Numbered from the stretch's first letter, positions 13,515 to 25,622 are shown. The stretch: DNA of 64,000 nt from Heliopora coerulea (GCA_030142905.1 JASJOG010000124.1:62001-126000), one strand, 5' to 3'. A program made the numbers and translations. Notes: generated by a model from the letters alone, not told the origin.

Positions 13515-13765
13515 TGTTAAATTTCTGCCAAAATTCAAGTTTGACATTGAACGTTCAAAATTTATAGTTTAACACGAATCTTGCTATTCAATATTGTTTT
13601 TTTCTAGAACTTGCTTCAAGTTTCACAACTTGTCATGATTGTTAACGATACGACATTGGAATTTAGCTTTTCGACATCCCTCTTGCTATGTATCATCACG
13701 GTCGCTATGCGACATTCCATCTTTGCAATGCAACATTCAACTTTCAACATTCAACTTCAAGACCG
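13515..13765 (+). repeat. dispersed repeat family 2, copy 1
   Basis: About 240 bp matches the reverse complement of 20535-20790. Words such as TTTGCAATGCAACATTC are shared. The repeat is full of short related words (ACATTC, TTCAAC), giving it internal redundancy. No protein is encoded. Confidence 0.7.
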
Positions 13766-15340
13766 AAAGACTGATATTTTAATAAACAACACGCTGAAAA
13801 ATTTAGCGCGGGCTCATGTAGCAAATCACGCTCACCACCCAGCGGAAAACACTGCTGTAAAATGCATTTAATTACGAGCTTACGAGATCGTCCTCATAGG
13901 CGAGGGAACCGGGAGGGGTATAGCTGGCAGTTCCCCCCCCCCAACCTTTTTGAAAGGACAAAAAGTGCCTTTTTTAAGTATGAAAAGTGCCCTTTTCTGC
14001 GAAAAAAGAAATCCCTTTACATTTCGAAGTGTAACGCATCAAGTTTTGCCCTCTTGCTTAGGTTTATAGATTAAAAGATACATAGGAATGTGAAAAACAA
14101 AATCCCAAACTGAACAACATCACTTTTATTCTGATGTCAGTCTAACCAAGAGACAAGAACTTTTCCTGTTGAATTAGTATCCAAGAATCCCAATGTATCA
14201 TCGCAAACCATTAGCGAAAAGAGCCGAGAGGCCGACAGTTACCCAAAGCTCAAAATTGTTTCTTAGCGAAATGTATTGCATTGATTAACTCGACGCAGTT
14301 CAGTGACAGCAACAATCAGATCCAGTAGTTTTCCCTTGTGTAATTAATCAGATAATTCTTATTTTTTTAAAAATTTCTTGGAACCATTCCCCTGGAATCC
14401 TCCAAGGGGTGGCGTGTTCGGTGTATTCGTTCGGTCTCCCGGGGCCCATAAATTCTCTGAAGTCTAAGTACGACACCGCAAATTAATCAAATGATAGAAT
14501 GGGTAAAGCCATTGAACAAGGATTTCTAAGCTAATGATTTTCACTTTCCCTAAATTCAAACCTTTGTCAAAAGAGGAAGAAATAAACTCCGAACAATAAT
14601 GCCATCTTGATAACTCAAGATATGAGTTAAAATCAGGAGAAAAGCAACGAAATTGTGATATTTCGTCTTTATTTCAAAGACATCATCAAACAGACCTATT
14701 CCAAAAACATTGCCAGGATCTATATATACAAGCGGTGCTACAAGCAGTGCCACATCCTTCTGACAACCGGCGAGACACTCTAACTATTGAAGTACTGACA
14801 CAGAGATGGAGAGATAATCTGTTGGTGAGTCGGTGCGACATATGTACTGCTTGTTCGGCAGCCACAATATGATAATAATGTTAATGAGTAACATGACTGT
14901 TATACTGAAAGTTCATGTGGAAACTTGACGTTATTACAGACGTAATATGCTTTGCTCATCTCGGATTCTTTAGTCCTCTGACGACGTTAAAAGACACGAA
15001 TTTCCCTTGTTGGTGATGCAAGTCGGAAATTTTGCCTTTTTCTCACAAGTTTCCATATTGAATAACATATGAGAAATTTAGAAGAGGAAGAAATCGTTTG
15101 CTTGTAAAGGCTGTTTTTCTTTACCCACATTAGCACAAGCTCAGTGACGATTTATCAATTGGGAAATCGACCGTCTCAACATTGTCGCCTTTACTCGAGT
15201 TTGGAATATCCTGCCAACAGACCGGTATTTACGACGAACTGCATACCAGTTACTCGTTAGCCCTCCAGATGAAACGATAAGTGCCCCAGGGCGATACGGT
15301 CAATGCCAAGATTACGTCCACTGAGAACCATAATCGCAAT
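13766..15340. other. non-coding stretch, nothing recognised
   Basis: This holds a C-run near 13926-13936 and several short hairpins but no supportable gene. It precedes the TPR fragment and might contain its degraded upstream part. Confidence 0.35.
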
Positions 15341-15347
15341 GTGTTAG

Positions 15348-15660
15348 TGCGCACAAGACACATATCAGGAGGGAATCAAGTTTTTCTACGAAGGCTTAGA
15401 TACTCAAAGAAAACTCTACAACAGCCGAGACGAACGATATCACGCAAGAACACTGAATAGCATTGGCGAGTGTTGGGTGTACCTGAAGAATTACAAGAAG
15501 GGCGAAAAGTACATAAAGAAAACTTTCAATATGAGAATAAGTCTGCTGCAACAAGACAAAAATCATGCCGCTATTGCGAGATCGCTCGACAACCTGGGTT
15601 GGTGCTTGATGCTTCGACATCAGTATAAAAGATGCAGAAGGGAAAATCTAAACATGTTAG
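15348..15660 (+). pseudogene. TPR-repeat protein fragment (NPHP3/NLR-associated type)
   Basis: The frame encodes about 2.5 tetratricopeptide units. Visible signatures are TLNSIGECWVYLKNYKKG followed by ARSLDNLGWCLMLRHQYK, with the L..LG.....Y..A pattern of the TPR_12 class. In cnidarians such repeats form long C-terminal arrays of kinesin-light-chain-like, NPHP3-like or NB-ARC proteins. Here the array is isolated: a TAG stops the frame immediately upstream at 15345, homology fades after about 15660, and no NB-ARC or further TPR is visible nearby. The open frame runs to 15911 but its tail is unconvincing. I read it as a gene relic or stray exon rather than a complete gene. Confidence 0.6.
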
Positions 15661-15911
15661 AATACTTGGAAAAATGTACTGAAAAAGCTTTGCAAAAGGG
15701 AAAATGTCGCCACGAAAAGCAGAATAATGCGTTTTCGTCAGTTTCAATTAATACGATCCAATCTACGAAGACTTCTATACATTTATATGTCGTTTCCGTT
15801 CAGACGAAAATAAGTATCAAATCTGATAAGAAGGACGCTTTAGTAACCAGTGGGGTGTACGCTCAAGAGAATTTTGCCTATAATGGTATAAAATTAGAAT
15901 TGAAAGCTTAA

Positions 15912-17042
15912 GCAACAGGTATTCTTGGTTCACGGGAGGCAGTCCGAAGAACTGATGTTTATGAATTTCGTGGAGCGAATGATCAAGATATCAAGATATC
16001 AAGATACAAAGAGAGGTCACAGCATGTCTGCCTGGGAACGTTCAGATAAACAACGAAGTATGAGGAACTATACTGAAGTAACTAATAATGAAAAATGCAA
16101 ATATAAATAGTATCGATTAAGATAATTAAGACAATCATGAAAAAACTGACATAATCGGCAGCTGGAAATCTCCTGATTAGGAGTGAGCAGAATAAACGGC
16201 ATACTAATTTATACTGATAAGACGGGTTAAGATTAACATTTCCTATCTTCTTATCTAACCCAGAGCCCTAGTTGGTAGCTACTTAATTTTCTACCTGATA
16301 AAAAGATTAACATATTAAATAACCTTTCACAAAAGTCATTAATTTCGATGAATAAGTATCTTTTTTAGGACGAAGTAAAATTTATTTCTGCAGGGCCGCG
16401 TACTGTAAAGACAATACGATTCTTCACCTTTTGTAAGAGAATAAAGTTGCTGCTGGTAAGAACTTTTGGAGGCCTCGTTCATATCATGTCACCAGACATG
16501 CAGCAAACGAGAAAATAGAACTTATTCATTAATTACATCATGTTAGATATTCTTTAGAAGACATATTAACTTACATCTTTTGTGATGAAAAAGATGATTT
16601 AGCTCGGTACCAACACGGCAATCGCGAGAAACGAGATTTCTTTTTGGTCATAAATCGATACAGGATAAATATTCCTGGCGAAATTTCAAATGGTGTTCAG
16701 TTCTAACAAGAAGTTCTTATGACTCTTTCTTCTCTTCTTGCAAGTTGATCTTGGCCTTCTGTCTACAGTGAAACTTTTGCTTGCTCTTTCTACTTTATCC
16801 TTTTTGGTGGGCTGTTTCATTTGAGAATGTTTCACAGTGGTGTGACTGGAGATTGCCCAATCAGATGTGTTTGAGCCGCGTTTTTTCCTCCACCTGGTGA
16901 AGGCGTTGTTTGGAATGTGATGTTTTCAGCAAGATCGTTTCAAAAAGATAGTTCGATACTATATGAATATGATTCTGCACCAAACTGACATATTACGGCA
17001 GGAAAGTAGCTGTCTTCCTCATGGTTATCTTATTTTACAGTT
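15912..17042. other. non-coding stretch, nothing recognised
   Basis: Only a short ATCAAGAT tandem near 15985-16005 stands out. No gene or mobile element is recognised. Confidence 0.4.
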
Positions 17043-17385
17043 TCATACCAAGTTCAGAGCTTAATTTTGGTCTGAATTCAATAATTATGTTATACCAAGA
17101 ATTCAGTAAAGTAACACATAGGTAAACTGGACTTATACAAACCAAAGCAAGGATTTAACAATAAAGACTTTGTAACTTAAACTCAAAAATTTGATGACGT
17201 GAATATAAATAGTTTAGAACTACACTGATGACATTGTTCATAACATCTTCAAGAGGAGTAACAGTTTAATTACGATAAGAATTCTTGATTATAGTAAATG
17301 GGAATATAATTCTTTTAATCGTAACCGTGCAAAGCTCAAACAAACTATACAACTCTCAAATAAAACTTATAAGGTTCCTTTGATG
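17043..17385 (+). repeat. dispersed repeat family 1, copy 2
   Basis: This is the direct-orientation partner of 11795-12125, diverged by substitutions and small indels. Homology starts near TTCAGAGCTTAATTTTG and ends shortly after AAAGCTCAAACAAACT. Confidence 0.75.
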
Positions 17386-17945
17386 TAATTTGAGTGTTAT
17401 TTTTTGAATAGATTAGTTTGACATTCAATCAATTACTATTCAGTTCATGACAACTTACGTAGAACAAATTACATGCAAAGATGATGAAATAGGTTTCATA
17501 ACACTTTGCTTTCAATCATAGGAAACGTCTTGAATTATCCTCTTCAGCAATAAGACTGTAGTGACGAAGTAATATGTCCGCGAAAGATTAATTCATAAGG
17601 TACTATTAAAAGGGTTCATAACATCCCACTATCACTTCGAGCTCATTGCGTTTCTCTCGGAAGAATGAAAAGCACTCATCTAAGTTCTTAAGCGCTTATC
17701 TGGTCTTCGTATAACCTGATCGGAGGATTGTCCTAAAAGGCTAAAAGCTTCTGTAAATAAGGCAATCGATGATCCTATATAAAACATTGCATTGCTCTAA
17801 AAGTGCTAGCAAATTTGTCGTTTTGTAAAACGAACTTTATTTCCGTTCGATAAGAATATTTAGGGAACCATTAACTGGGAATTGTTCGAAATATCTTAGT
17901 ACATAGTTTCTTTAAAGTAGGAACAAACTCAAAGATTGAACATAC

Positions 17946-18206
17946 CAAACAAAGCGTGGACACTGCAATGAAGCTAAATTCTTGCTCGGTTCCTTGTTCA
18001 AACAACAAACGTTCTTGATTGCCGGGTAGCAAATGAAATGGTGTTTTTGACTTTTGCACAAGTTTATAACTAAAAAACGGCGCACCAGGAATCCCATAAC
18101 GATGCAAGGGCTTAAAATTATTTGTATTTTTGCACTGGGTGAAAAATGCAATAGAAATAAAAAGGATATATAGAGAATATATTTTTAAACCCCTTATTGT
18201 GCACAT
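17946..18206 (-). CDS. possible 5' exon of a secreted TSPN/laminin-G-like protein
   Basis: From ATG (18206) the frame encodes a basic start and a hydrophobic core (YSLYILFISIAFF) that looks like a signal peptide. A segment containing YGIPGAPFF, LLFEQGT and EFSFIAVSTL follows. That pattern is reminiscent of the start of thrombospondin N-terminal (TSPN) domains of fibril-associated and fibrillar collagens, where a K-L...LF....PEEFS stretch precedes the first long strand. A plausible donor (TTG|GTATGTT) ends the exon at 17946 in phase 0, near where the strand would continue. No downstream exon could be recognised. A chance ORF or a retained fragment remains possible. Confidence 0.35.
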
Positions 18207-18690
18207 TGTTTTTTCGTTTGTTGTTTCTTCTAATTTGTTTTCTAATGCTAAAAAACAGGTGCGCTGTTAATTGATCTATAGAAAACTGGACTGCTTTGCC
18301 CCACTGCGTTTTATTAGCGCGAAGTGTCCCCAGAATTCGAATTTATGGGTCCATCTGCTAATGCTAAAGACCACTGATGTGAGTTTTTAGTAGAATTGTG
18401 TGCGATTTATGAGTCCATTCGTAAAACATATTTTGTACACACAATGTTTCCTTTCTTTACATCGTTGGTTATTATTGAAGATTGTAACATTCACTGAACA
18501 TGATTATGTACTCTGGAATTGTCATTCCATTATGAACAGTTGTTCAACTCCATAGAGGCAGACATTGCAGTATGGTAATATAAGTATTCAGGACAACACT
18601 ATCAACTCTATCCATGAAGAAAAATTAAAATATTCTTAACTGACTGTGCTGAAATGACTTGTAATAGTGGATGAATCTTAAAATCACGAG

Positions 18691-18902
18691 ACCTTATGAA
18701 TTATAGATGAAGCGCGATCAGGTATAGACATGATTGAAACAGTGAAAACGGCGTTCTTCTGATCAAAGTATTTTATTTCGTGCTTTCGGTCATTAGACTG
18801 TGACCTTCGTCAGGAAGAAGGTCACAGCCTGGTGACCGAAAGCTCGAAATAAAATACTTTGATCAGAAGAACGCCGTTTTCACTGTTTCAACCTTATGAA
18901 TT
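18691..18902. mobile_element. foldback element 1 with 12-bp target duplication
   Basis: The direct repeat ACCTTATGAATT occurs at 18691-18702 and 18891-18902, flanking a 188-bp insert. Most of the insert (18734-18891) is a near-perfect inverted repeat with arms of about 75 bp, only a few mismatches and a tiny loop. The minus strand contains CTGACGA, one A, a perfect 5-bp hairpin stem (GGTCA/TGACC) and GAAAG, which resembles a hammerhead core. No protein is encoded. The target duplication shows it inserted as a unit. Length and duplication size differ from Tc1/mariner (TA) and hAT (8 bp). Confidence 0.8.
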
Positions 18903-18904
18903 GT

Positions 18905-20530
18905 TAATTGTGTGCTTGAAATTCAACGCCTCTCTGTTTACTCGATCTCCCACTAACTCGAACTAGTTCTCATTATCCTTGGTAGTTCGAGTTACCGGGA
19001 TTCTACTGAATAATACTTTGCATGGAATTACATTACAAGCTTCGATTAAGGTAGTTCTCCTAACTTCATCAGTTTTTACGAATTTAAATTTGTAAGAAGA
19101 TAACTTGATCTCATGTAAGGAAAATAAGACATGGCGGTGCATTGTTTCTTACCGGTAACACTAGCATTGGGTTGTGCTGGACTCATGCAGCTTCAAAGAT
19201 CGAGTTTGCATTAGTCGGACAGGCCACATATCTTCAGGCAGCCTTTGATGCATTTCAACATATCCGGTCGAACCACTTCTGATGTGCTAATAATGAAATT
19301 AGATTATCTCAATTGCTTGCTCGTCAATATGGACATGAATTCACAAGCGGATGAAATTATCTGCCTGGTCCAGGAAGCTGTAAAATCTGTAATGCTCGAG
19401 ACAGAATCTGTTTCAATCCGTGAGACAGATTGAGGAGGGCGCTGATTTTGCTCCTTCAGTTTCTACACAAAATTGTTCACGATCATCATTCAAAATAACT
19501 GACTGACAATTATCTTATCTTGTGGAACAAGGGTTCCAAATGCCTCTCATTGCCTAGTTATTGACAGTATCACGCGTACTGTGGAGAAGCGGATGGCCAG
19601 CTTTGGCCTTTCAGTCTCAGGTAGGAAAATGATGACACCATTCTTTTCGATTTTAATTGATGAACATGCAGAAACAGTTGGAGTTGTTGTCTTATGTTAT
19701 TATAAGGTATATATAGTAGCATTACTAATGAAGAGCTGGATAACATTGTCAGGATTATACATAGTTTTCCATCCTGTAGTAAGACTGAGAATGTTAATGC
19801 ATCATCTGCAGAATAGAGTATGAAACCCCACCCACTTTTTTCAAAAATCTTAAAAACCTTGAGCAAAAATTGGCAGTTTTGTTCATAAACCTAGGCAAAA
19901 TTTGTTGAATAAATTAAAAATGATTCATGCAATTGTAGAAACAGTACTTAGACAAGTTTTCCAAGATAACCATTCCAAACTCAAATTAAAATACGTTTAC
20001 AAAATCCCAGTCAATTTGCATGATTTTAACTTGATACTCAGTGCTGTTTCCTGTACAGATTGGTCATGCCTAATGTTGCGGTTTTCTAACTGCAGTATAT
20101 TTTCCTGCAATGGCTTGACTTGCATAAACTTGTATCTTGCCTGCTAGTTCTTTATTCCTGCAAGAAGTATGTCGCATTACTATCTTGTGGAGGCCTTGCT
20201 CAATTCGTCTTTCCTGGTATAAAAGAAGTTCACAACCACCAGCTAAAGATACAATGGAAACCGCTTGATGAGGATTTCATGGATATCAATGCTATTCACA
20301 TAAAAAGTTATTGTGCCAGGCCCCAACCCACAGTTTGACAGTGCTTCTTTACCAGCCACAGTACCAAGTGCTTTGTCATCATCAATGCAGCCCAAGCAAA
20401 AGTACCTTTTTGACAGCTGAGGAGGAGGAGGAGGAGGAAGGAGGCGGCATTTTGTAATTTCACCTCCAGTGGAATATGCACTTGATGCACCACTGCCACC
20501 ATTCCACTGATACAGCGGCTTGTTTATTTA
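18905..20530. other. non-coding stretch with short GGA microsatellite
   Basis: No gene is supportable. A (GGA)n tract lies at about 20417-20445. Overlapping open frames at 19245-20500 on both strands carry no recognisable domain. Confidence 0.4.
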
Positions 20531-20534
20531 TAGG

Positions 20535-20790
20535 TCAATCATTTGGTCTTGAAGTTGAATGTTGAAAGCTGAATGTTGCATTGCAAAGATGGAATATCTA
20601 ATGGCAACGGTGATAATACAGACCAAGAGGAATGTTGAGGAGCTAAACTCTAATGTCGCATCGTTGACAATCATGACGAATTGTGAAATTTGACTCAAGT
20701 ATTACAAAAGAACAATAATGAATAGCGACATTCGTGTTAAAATGTAAATTTTGAACGTCGAATGTCAAACTTGAATTTTGGAGAGGATAT
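20535..20790 (-). repeat. dispersed repeat family 2, copy 2
   Basis: This is the inverted partner of 13515-13765, and the pair encloses about 7 kb. It shares the GAATGTTGCATTGCAAAG word on the plus strand. Confidence 0.7.
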
Positions 20791-21130
20791 AACGCCACAG
20801 ATAACAGTCCCCGCGGGACTGTATTTAATTCTTTTTGTTTAGAATTATGACAGGCAGTATTAAGCTCTTTGCGTACCATCGTCTCGGCTTGCATGTGCGC
20901 AAGTATTTTACTCCTGTGCTGGCCAGTTCCATACATAATCATCCTAACACAACAAAACTAGTGTTGGTCCCATTACCTACTCTTAAATAATAAAACTGTT
21001 AGTAGCTGTAAAAGTGGACCCCAAGTAACTAATGTTAAACACCTATCCAGTGTAGATATATACACTTTATAATAAAAAATTGAGATAAAGGACCAGAAAG
21101 TTCAATTGATTTTAAAATATATAAACCGAC

Positions 21131-21164
21131 AACGTTTCGACGATGGCTGAACGTCGTTATCATG
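21131..21164 (-). repeat. degenerate hammerhead-like hairpin motif
   Basis: On the minus strand a hairpin with paired CGACG/CGTCG is followed by AAACG, in the arrangement seen in the other CTGANGA...GAAA motifs of this window. The 5' core is degenerate (ATGATAA). It is probably a fragment of an interspersed retroelement. The surrounding 20800-22550 shows no gene. Confidence 0.4.
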
Positions 21165-22552
21165 TCAAATTAACATATGACCAGGGTCTTATCTCGGCTC
21201 CCGTCACTGGTAAAGCCTTTTCGACAATTGTAAATAATGAGCAGTTTCTCGCAATCCCGCCTTATTTAATTTTCGAGTTGGTAATTTTTCACCTCAGTCG
21301 TGTGACCGATTTCACGTACGCTAAATCGGATACTATAACTGGCAGCAATTACAATTTCAGGAGGTGAAGACGGCCATTCAATGGCTTTAAACTCCAAGTA
21401 CTTTTCCCTTCAGGAAAGTGTCCTCCACTGCTATGACCATTCCCGTCAATCAGAATTACACCGTAATAAATTACCTGCATTAAAACCCCGCTAACAGTTA
21501 TCCGTGTTGGTGAAAGAAGAGACGAAGTCAAGGTAATCCGTACCAGAAAGTGTAAACGAGAACGAAATTATCAAAAGTTTCCTGGGATCCTATCAGAAAT
21601 TTTAAAGAAGTTGCCCATCTCAAAACCAGACTTTATAACTAGTGAATTGCTCTATAATTAACTCACTGATACTATAAACAAAGTATAAAATGCAGCGGTG
21701 AACTTCCCATCGCTATGCTGTTAATTTCGTTCGAAATCCTTTCGAATCCATTTAATTCAGTATCTCACTCGAGAAGAACAAATTATTATCAAAATTGTGT
21801 TAAATAAAAAAATAGGGAATCAATTTCAAGCGTTGCTGCTGTTCCACAAACATGAACAAAGTACCTGAACAAAGTACCTGACAATTTGAGTGACAGACTT
21901 CATCACTCGTTAAGCAAAAATAGCATTGTAATATGTTTTCGAACCACTCCTATGCATCGTTTTCCGGTACTTCTATTCATTGACGATTTGCCGAATTTTT
22001 TACGTTTCCAGAAATATAGAATGATGTCATAAAAGACACAATTTTATCGCCTTTTTCATGTTTGCCTCGGGAAAACTTTTATTTAGTTTTCAATTCTCCA
22101 GCAATAGAGACTCAAGCGCCTTCGATTACACGGTCTGTTAAATGGAAACCTAGAGGTTACTTCAAAGAGTTGTTTGAGCGCTTTATCTAATCTCTTGGGT
22201 TCCAGTAAGTTGTTTCCTTTAATGTGACGGTTTGAATGATCGAAATAAATTATACTATAATGTCAATATCGTTAATGCTATTCATAAACAAAGAAGTCCT
22301 TGTCATTATGACAACATATATTTTCTTGTCTGATATCTCCATTTAGATTCACAATCAAACTTTATTAAAACATGATCTTTCTTAATTGCACCTGCATATG
22401 TCTTAGTAATGAGTACAGTTAGTTAATAACGGCAATAAGTTAGGATGAGAATAATTCGGATGGAAAGAAGCACAAAAATAGGACATTCGAAACTGCATTC
22501 AGGAAAATATTTTAATTACTAGCAACAGATAAACATGTTTGACTATAATAGA

Positions 22553-22803
22553 CTCAAACCAATGCAAGATGCGATAAGTTTGGGTGAAGCAACTACCTGA
22601 AATATACGAAAAGAAACTTCGACGTTTCGAGCGAAGGGCCTTCGTCGTGAAGTTAGTAGGGCCTACTCACTTCCCGACGAAGGACCTTCGCTCGAAACGT
22701 CGAAGTTTCTTTTCGTATATTTCAGGTATTTGCTTCACCCAAACTTATCGCATCTTGTTATCCTCGACTACCTACACTGGCACCCATTGCTCAAACCAAT
22801 GCA
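22553..22803. mobile_element. foldback element 2 with 14-bp target duplication
   Basis: The direct repeat CTCAAACCAATGCA occurs at 22553-22566 and 22790-22803. Between them, 22565-22757 is a long inverted repeat with arms of about 90 bp around the palindrome AGTAGGGCCTACT. Each arm holds a GACGAAGG...CTCGAAACG segment, a degenerate version of the core seen in element 1. There is no coding capacity. About 30 bp of non-palindromic sequence lies between the right arm and the right-hand duplication, giving an asymmetric end. Confidence 0.82.
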
Positions 22804-22804
22804 G

Positions 22805-24300
22805 CATATCTATTTCCAAATTTTGTACTCTCATTCAAGATGTAACGCGTAAATAACTTAGGCCCAATTGAAATGTCGAATTTTTTCTTGTGCTAATGAG
22901 GAAGATCCTTTGTTCAAACTGACTTGCATTTGGCTAGGAGAGTGAAGAATTGGAAGTTTGAACTGGGTCTTACCGTTGTTTAAGAAAGTTGGAAAGAATT
23001 TAAGTGAACCAAAATCTCTTGAAATCATGAATTGTAGACTAGAAGTATACAAACACGTTTACAAAAGCGACACAGCAAACCTCCTTACAGTTAACTCAAA
23101 ATATTTAAAACATGGTAAAATATGTAAACACAGCAGTAGTCCTTCCCTACATTTCTTCCTGTGGTTTCTTTGGGTACGCGACATGCAGATGAGATAATTT
23201 CATTTAAACTTACTCCTAACCGTTACCCTTTTAATATTTCATTGATTTCCAGGCTATTTCATTTCAGTTAAGCAATTTTAATTTCCATGAACTAAAACCA
23301 TTAACGATTCCTTTTGCGATGGCGTATGAATCAGCAAGACTCTGAAGGCGGTCACTCTACTTAAGATTCAAGTAGAAATATTAATTTCATTAACTATAAT
23401 CATTAAATTTAATTAATTAAAACAGATGGTTGAAGTAAAAGGACATGAAGAAGGTATAAATGGAGCTCTCCTTATCCAGAACATCTACCTACGCTGCTGT
23501 TCTAGAGAAATAAGTTGAAAGTGTTCGTCTTTGTGGGCAGTAGGGGCTTCCCGAAGACGCAGATCCCTTTGGATGCGGGAAGAAATAAAGATTGTGAGAA
23601 TTAAAGGAGAGCAATTTTCTTCTAATAAGTTCAGTTTATGGCCCACATGCACTCGATAATGCAAGTTCTATACTCGCTGACACAACATGAAAATGAAGCC
23701 GTACATGTGCACAAGAGGGGTCCAGCAATTATAACGTTGAAAGAAATCCAATGATTAAACGTGAAATCCAATTAAAGATTTACTTTTTCCAGTAAAATGA
23801 TTATTGATATGTAAAGTCAACCAATGTCTCATGAGTACATTACTATATGACAGTTTTACCTGAGAAAGATAATATACTCAACACTAACCGAGATAGTGAA
23901 CCATATTGTCAGTGCACATAAAGAAAATTAAAAAATATGGTCTGCTTTGTTTTGCAAGGCGCACCTCCTTTTGTTATGCTGTCAGTTTCCTTTGAAATGC
24001 AGTCGACTCTATTAAATCAAGAATCTCATTCGAGAGGAATGACTCATAATTACAAGCTCCTTTTACACTGCAAAATTTTGGGGACGGCAGGGCTGATTAC
24101 CCGTGCAGAGACCTACAAATACAGGGGTGCTTGGCAAGGTTAAGTTTTCGGGTATCAAATTTAAAGAAGTCCGCTCCGTTTACCCTGTGAAAATCAGCCG
24201 TGCTGTGCCCAAAAACAGCTGCACGCGTCGAAAAATTTTAGCCGTGCCGTGCCAGATATGTTAACAATGTAAACGATATGTAATTGTGGTAGCTTGGTAA
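22805..24300. other. non-coding stretch, nothing recognised
   Basis: No gene, transposon end or RNA is recognised. An AATAAAG word at about 23583 could be a polyadenylation signal but no transcript is apparent. Confidence 0.4.
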
Positions 24301-24305
24301 TTATG

Positions 24306-24349
24306 TTCTTAATACGCACACTCTCAATTGAGAGCGTGCGTATTAAGAA
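24306..24349. repeat. 44-bp near-perfect palindrome
   Basis: The two halves are reverse complements with a single mismatch and no loop; the centre is TCAATTGA. It would form a cruciform. No target duplication or neighbouring element explains it. Confidence 0.8.
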
Positions 24350-25595
24350 TGTCAACAAGGTTTAAATTACGTCGATCAAATAAGAACCGAGTAAATCCAA
24401 AACGTTGCTGCCATTCTTTAACATGAGCAATGCACCAGACAATTTTAGCACAAGAATTTCATCACGTGTCAGGGGAAACCGCAAATCCTAATATCTTTTC
24501 AGACCCCTGCCTTGCGTTGTTTTTCCAGAGATGCATTCAATAGTGATGTGTCCGGATTCTAATTCTGTCAAGCGATGGTTAGAAACCATGATTGGTGTTA
24601 CAGAAGACACAATTTGTGTCTTTGCTTCAAAACGTTATTTGAACGAGACATTCATCTTTTTCATTCAGGGAAAATATTTCCTTGAACGTAACAGTTTCTT
24701 AAACCATAATACAATGACGTCAATAATGTAGTAAACTTCATAAACTAAACTGGCATTGGTTTAACTATTATCTCTTTTGATGTCGTTATTTGAATTGTCA
24801 GTCAAATGTTATCTGAACATAGACTTTCTTGATCACACAGGATAAATTATGGCAATCATTATAGTTTATTAATGATGAAATTAAGCTATGGTGAGAATAA
24901 ATTGTCTGAAAATAAGTCTTAAATTGGAGTACTCAGGACTGTGTATTCAGGCAAATGTTTTAATTTATTTGGTAACAGACAAACCCCTGTCACATACCCC
25001 TGGCAATGCAGCACATATATCCTCTGTAAATTTAACACTTGCAGGCAAGATATAAGACAAGAATAACCTACTGTTGCTTAAGAAGGCGATAGAGATTAGA
25101 AATAAACCAAAATCTGATGCAAAATGGAATTTAAGGCTTGATATATACTAAAATTCTAATTAAAGCAAACCGGGAAACTTCCTTATAGTTAATGAAAATA
25201 CTCAAAATGTGCAGAAAACACAGCTGCAGTCCTGTTTTGTGTCTCCCTCGAGTGTGATAGATTACAACGTTATGGGTTATGGACAGACTAAGGGAACACC
25301 GTTCCGGTGTTGTTGGTTAACTCTTTGGCCATATGTTATTGTGACCAAGGACGAACATAAAATTGTGAGGTCATGGAAAATGTAACCTATCTAAAATAGG
25401 TGCACTGAACATTTTCGATAACTTGGCAATGGCATTTTATTTCGATTTTCTACATAAATGTTTGGTTAAGTAGGTATAAGAAACACTAGAGAGAAAATTT
25501 CACGCATTCAGTCAAACACTATTAAGAGCAATTAAGGAAGTTCGACTTCACCTTATTTTACAAAGACTCTTGTCGGAGTTTGATGATTTGGTCAA
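24350..25595. other. non-coding stretch, nothing recognised
   Basis: There is no supportable gene. The right end runs into a TCTCTG microsatellite (about 25597-25622) that abuts the LINE. Confidence 0.4.
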
Positions 25596-25622
25596 ATACT
25601 CTGTCTCTGTCTCTGTCTCTCT

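Noticed and set aside
21143..21367. 74-residue ORF starting MAERRYHVKL
   Set aside because: Its start lies in the hairpin motif of a repeat and it shows no domain.
25580..25622. N-terminal Ser/Leu-rich residues ahead of the LINE endonuclease frame
   Set aside because: They are translation of a TCTCTG microsatellite; LINE homology begins only after it.
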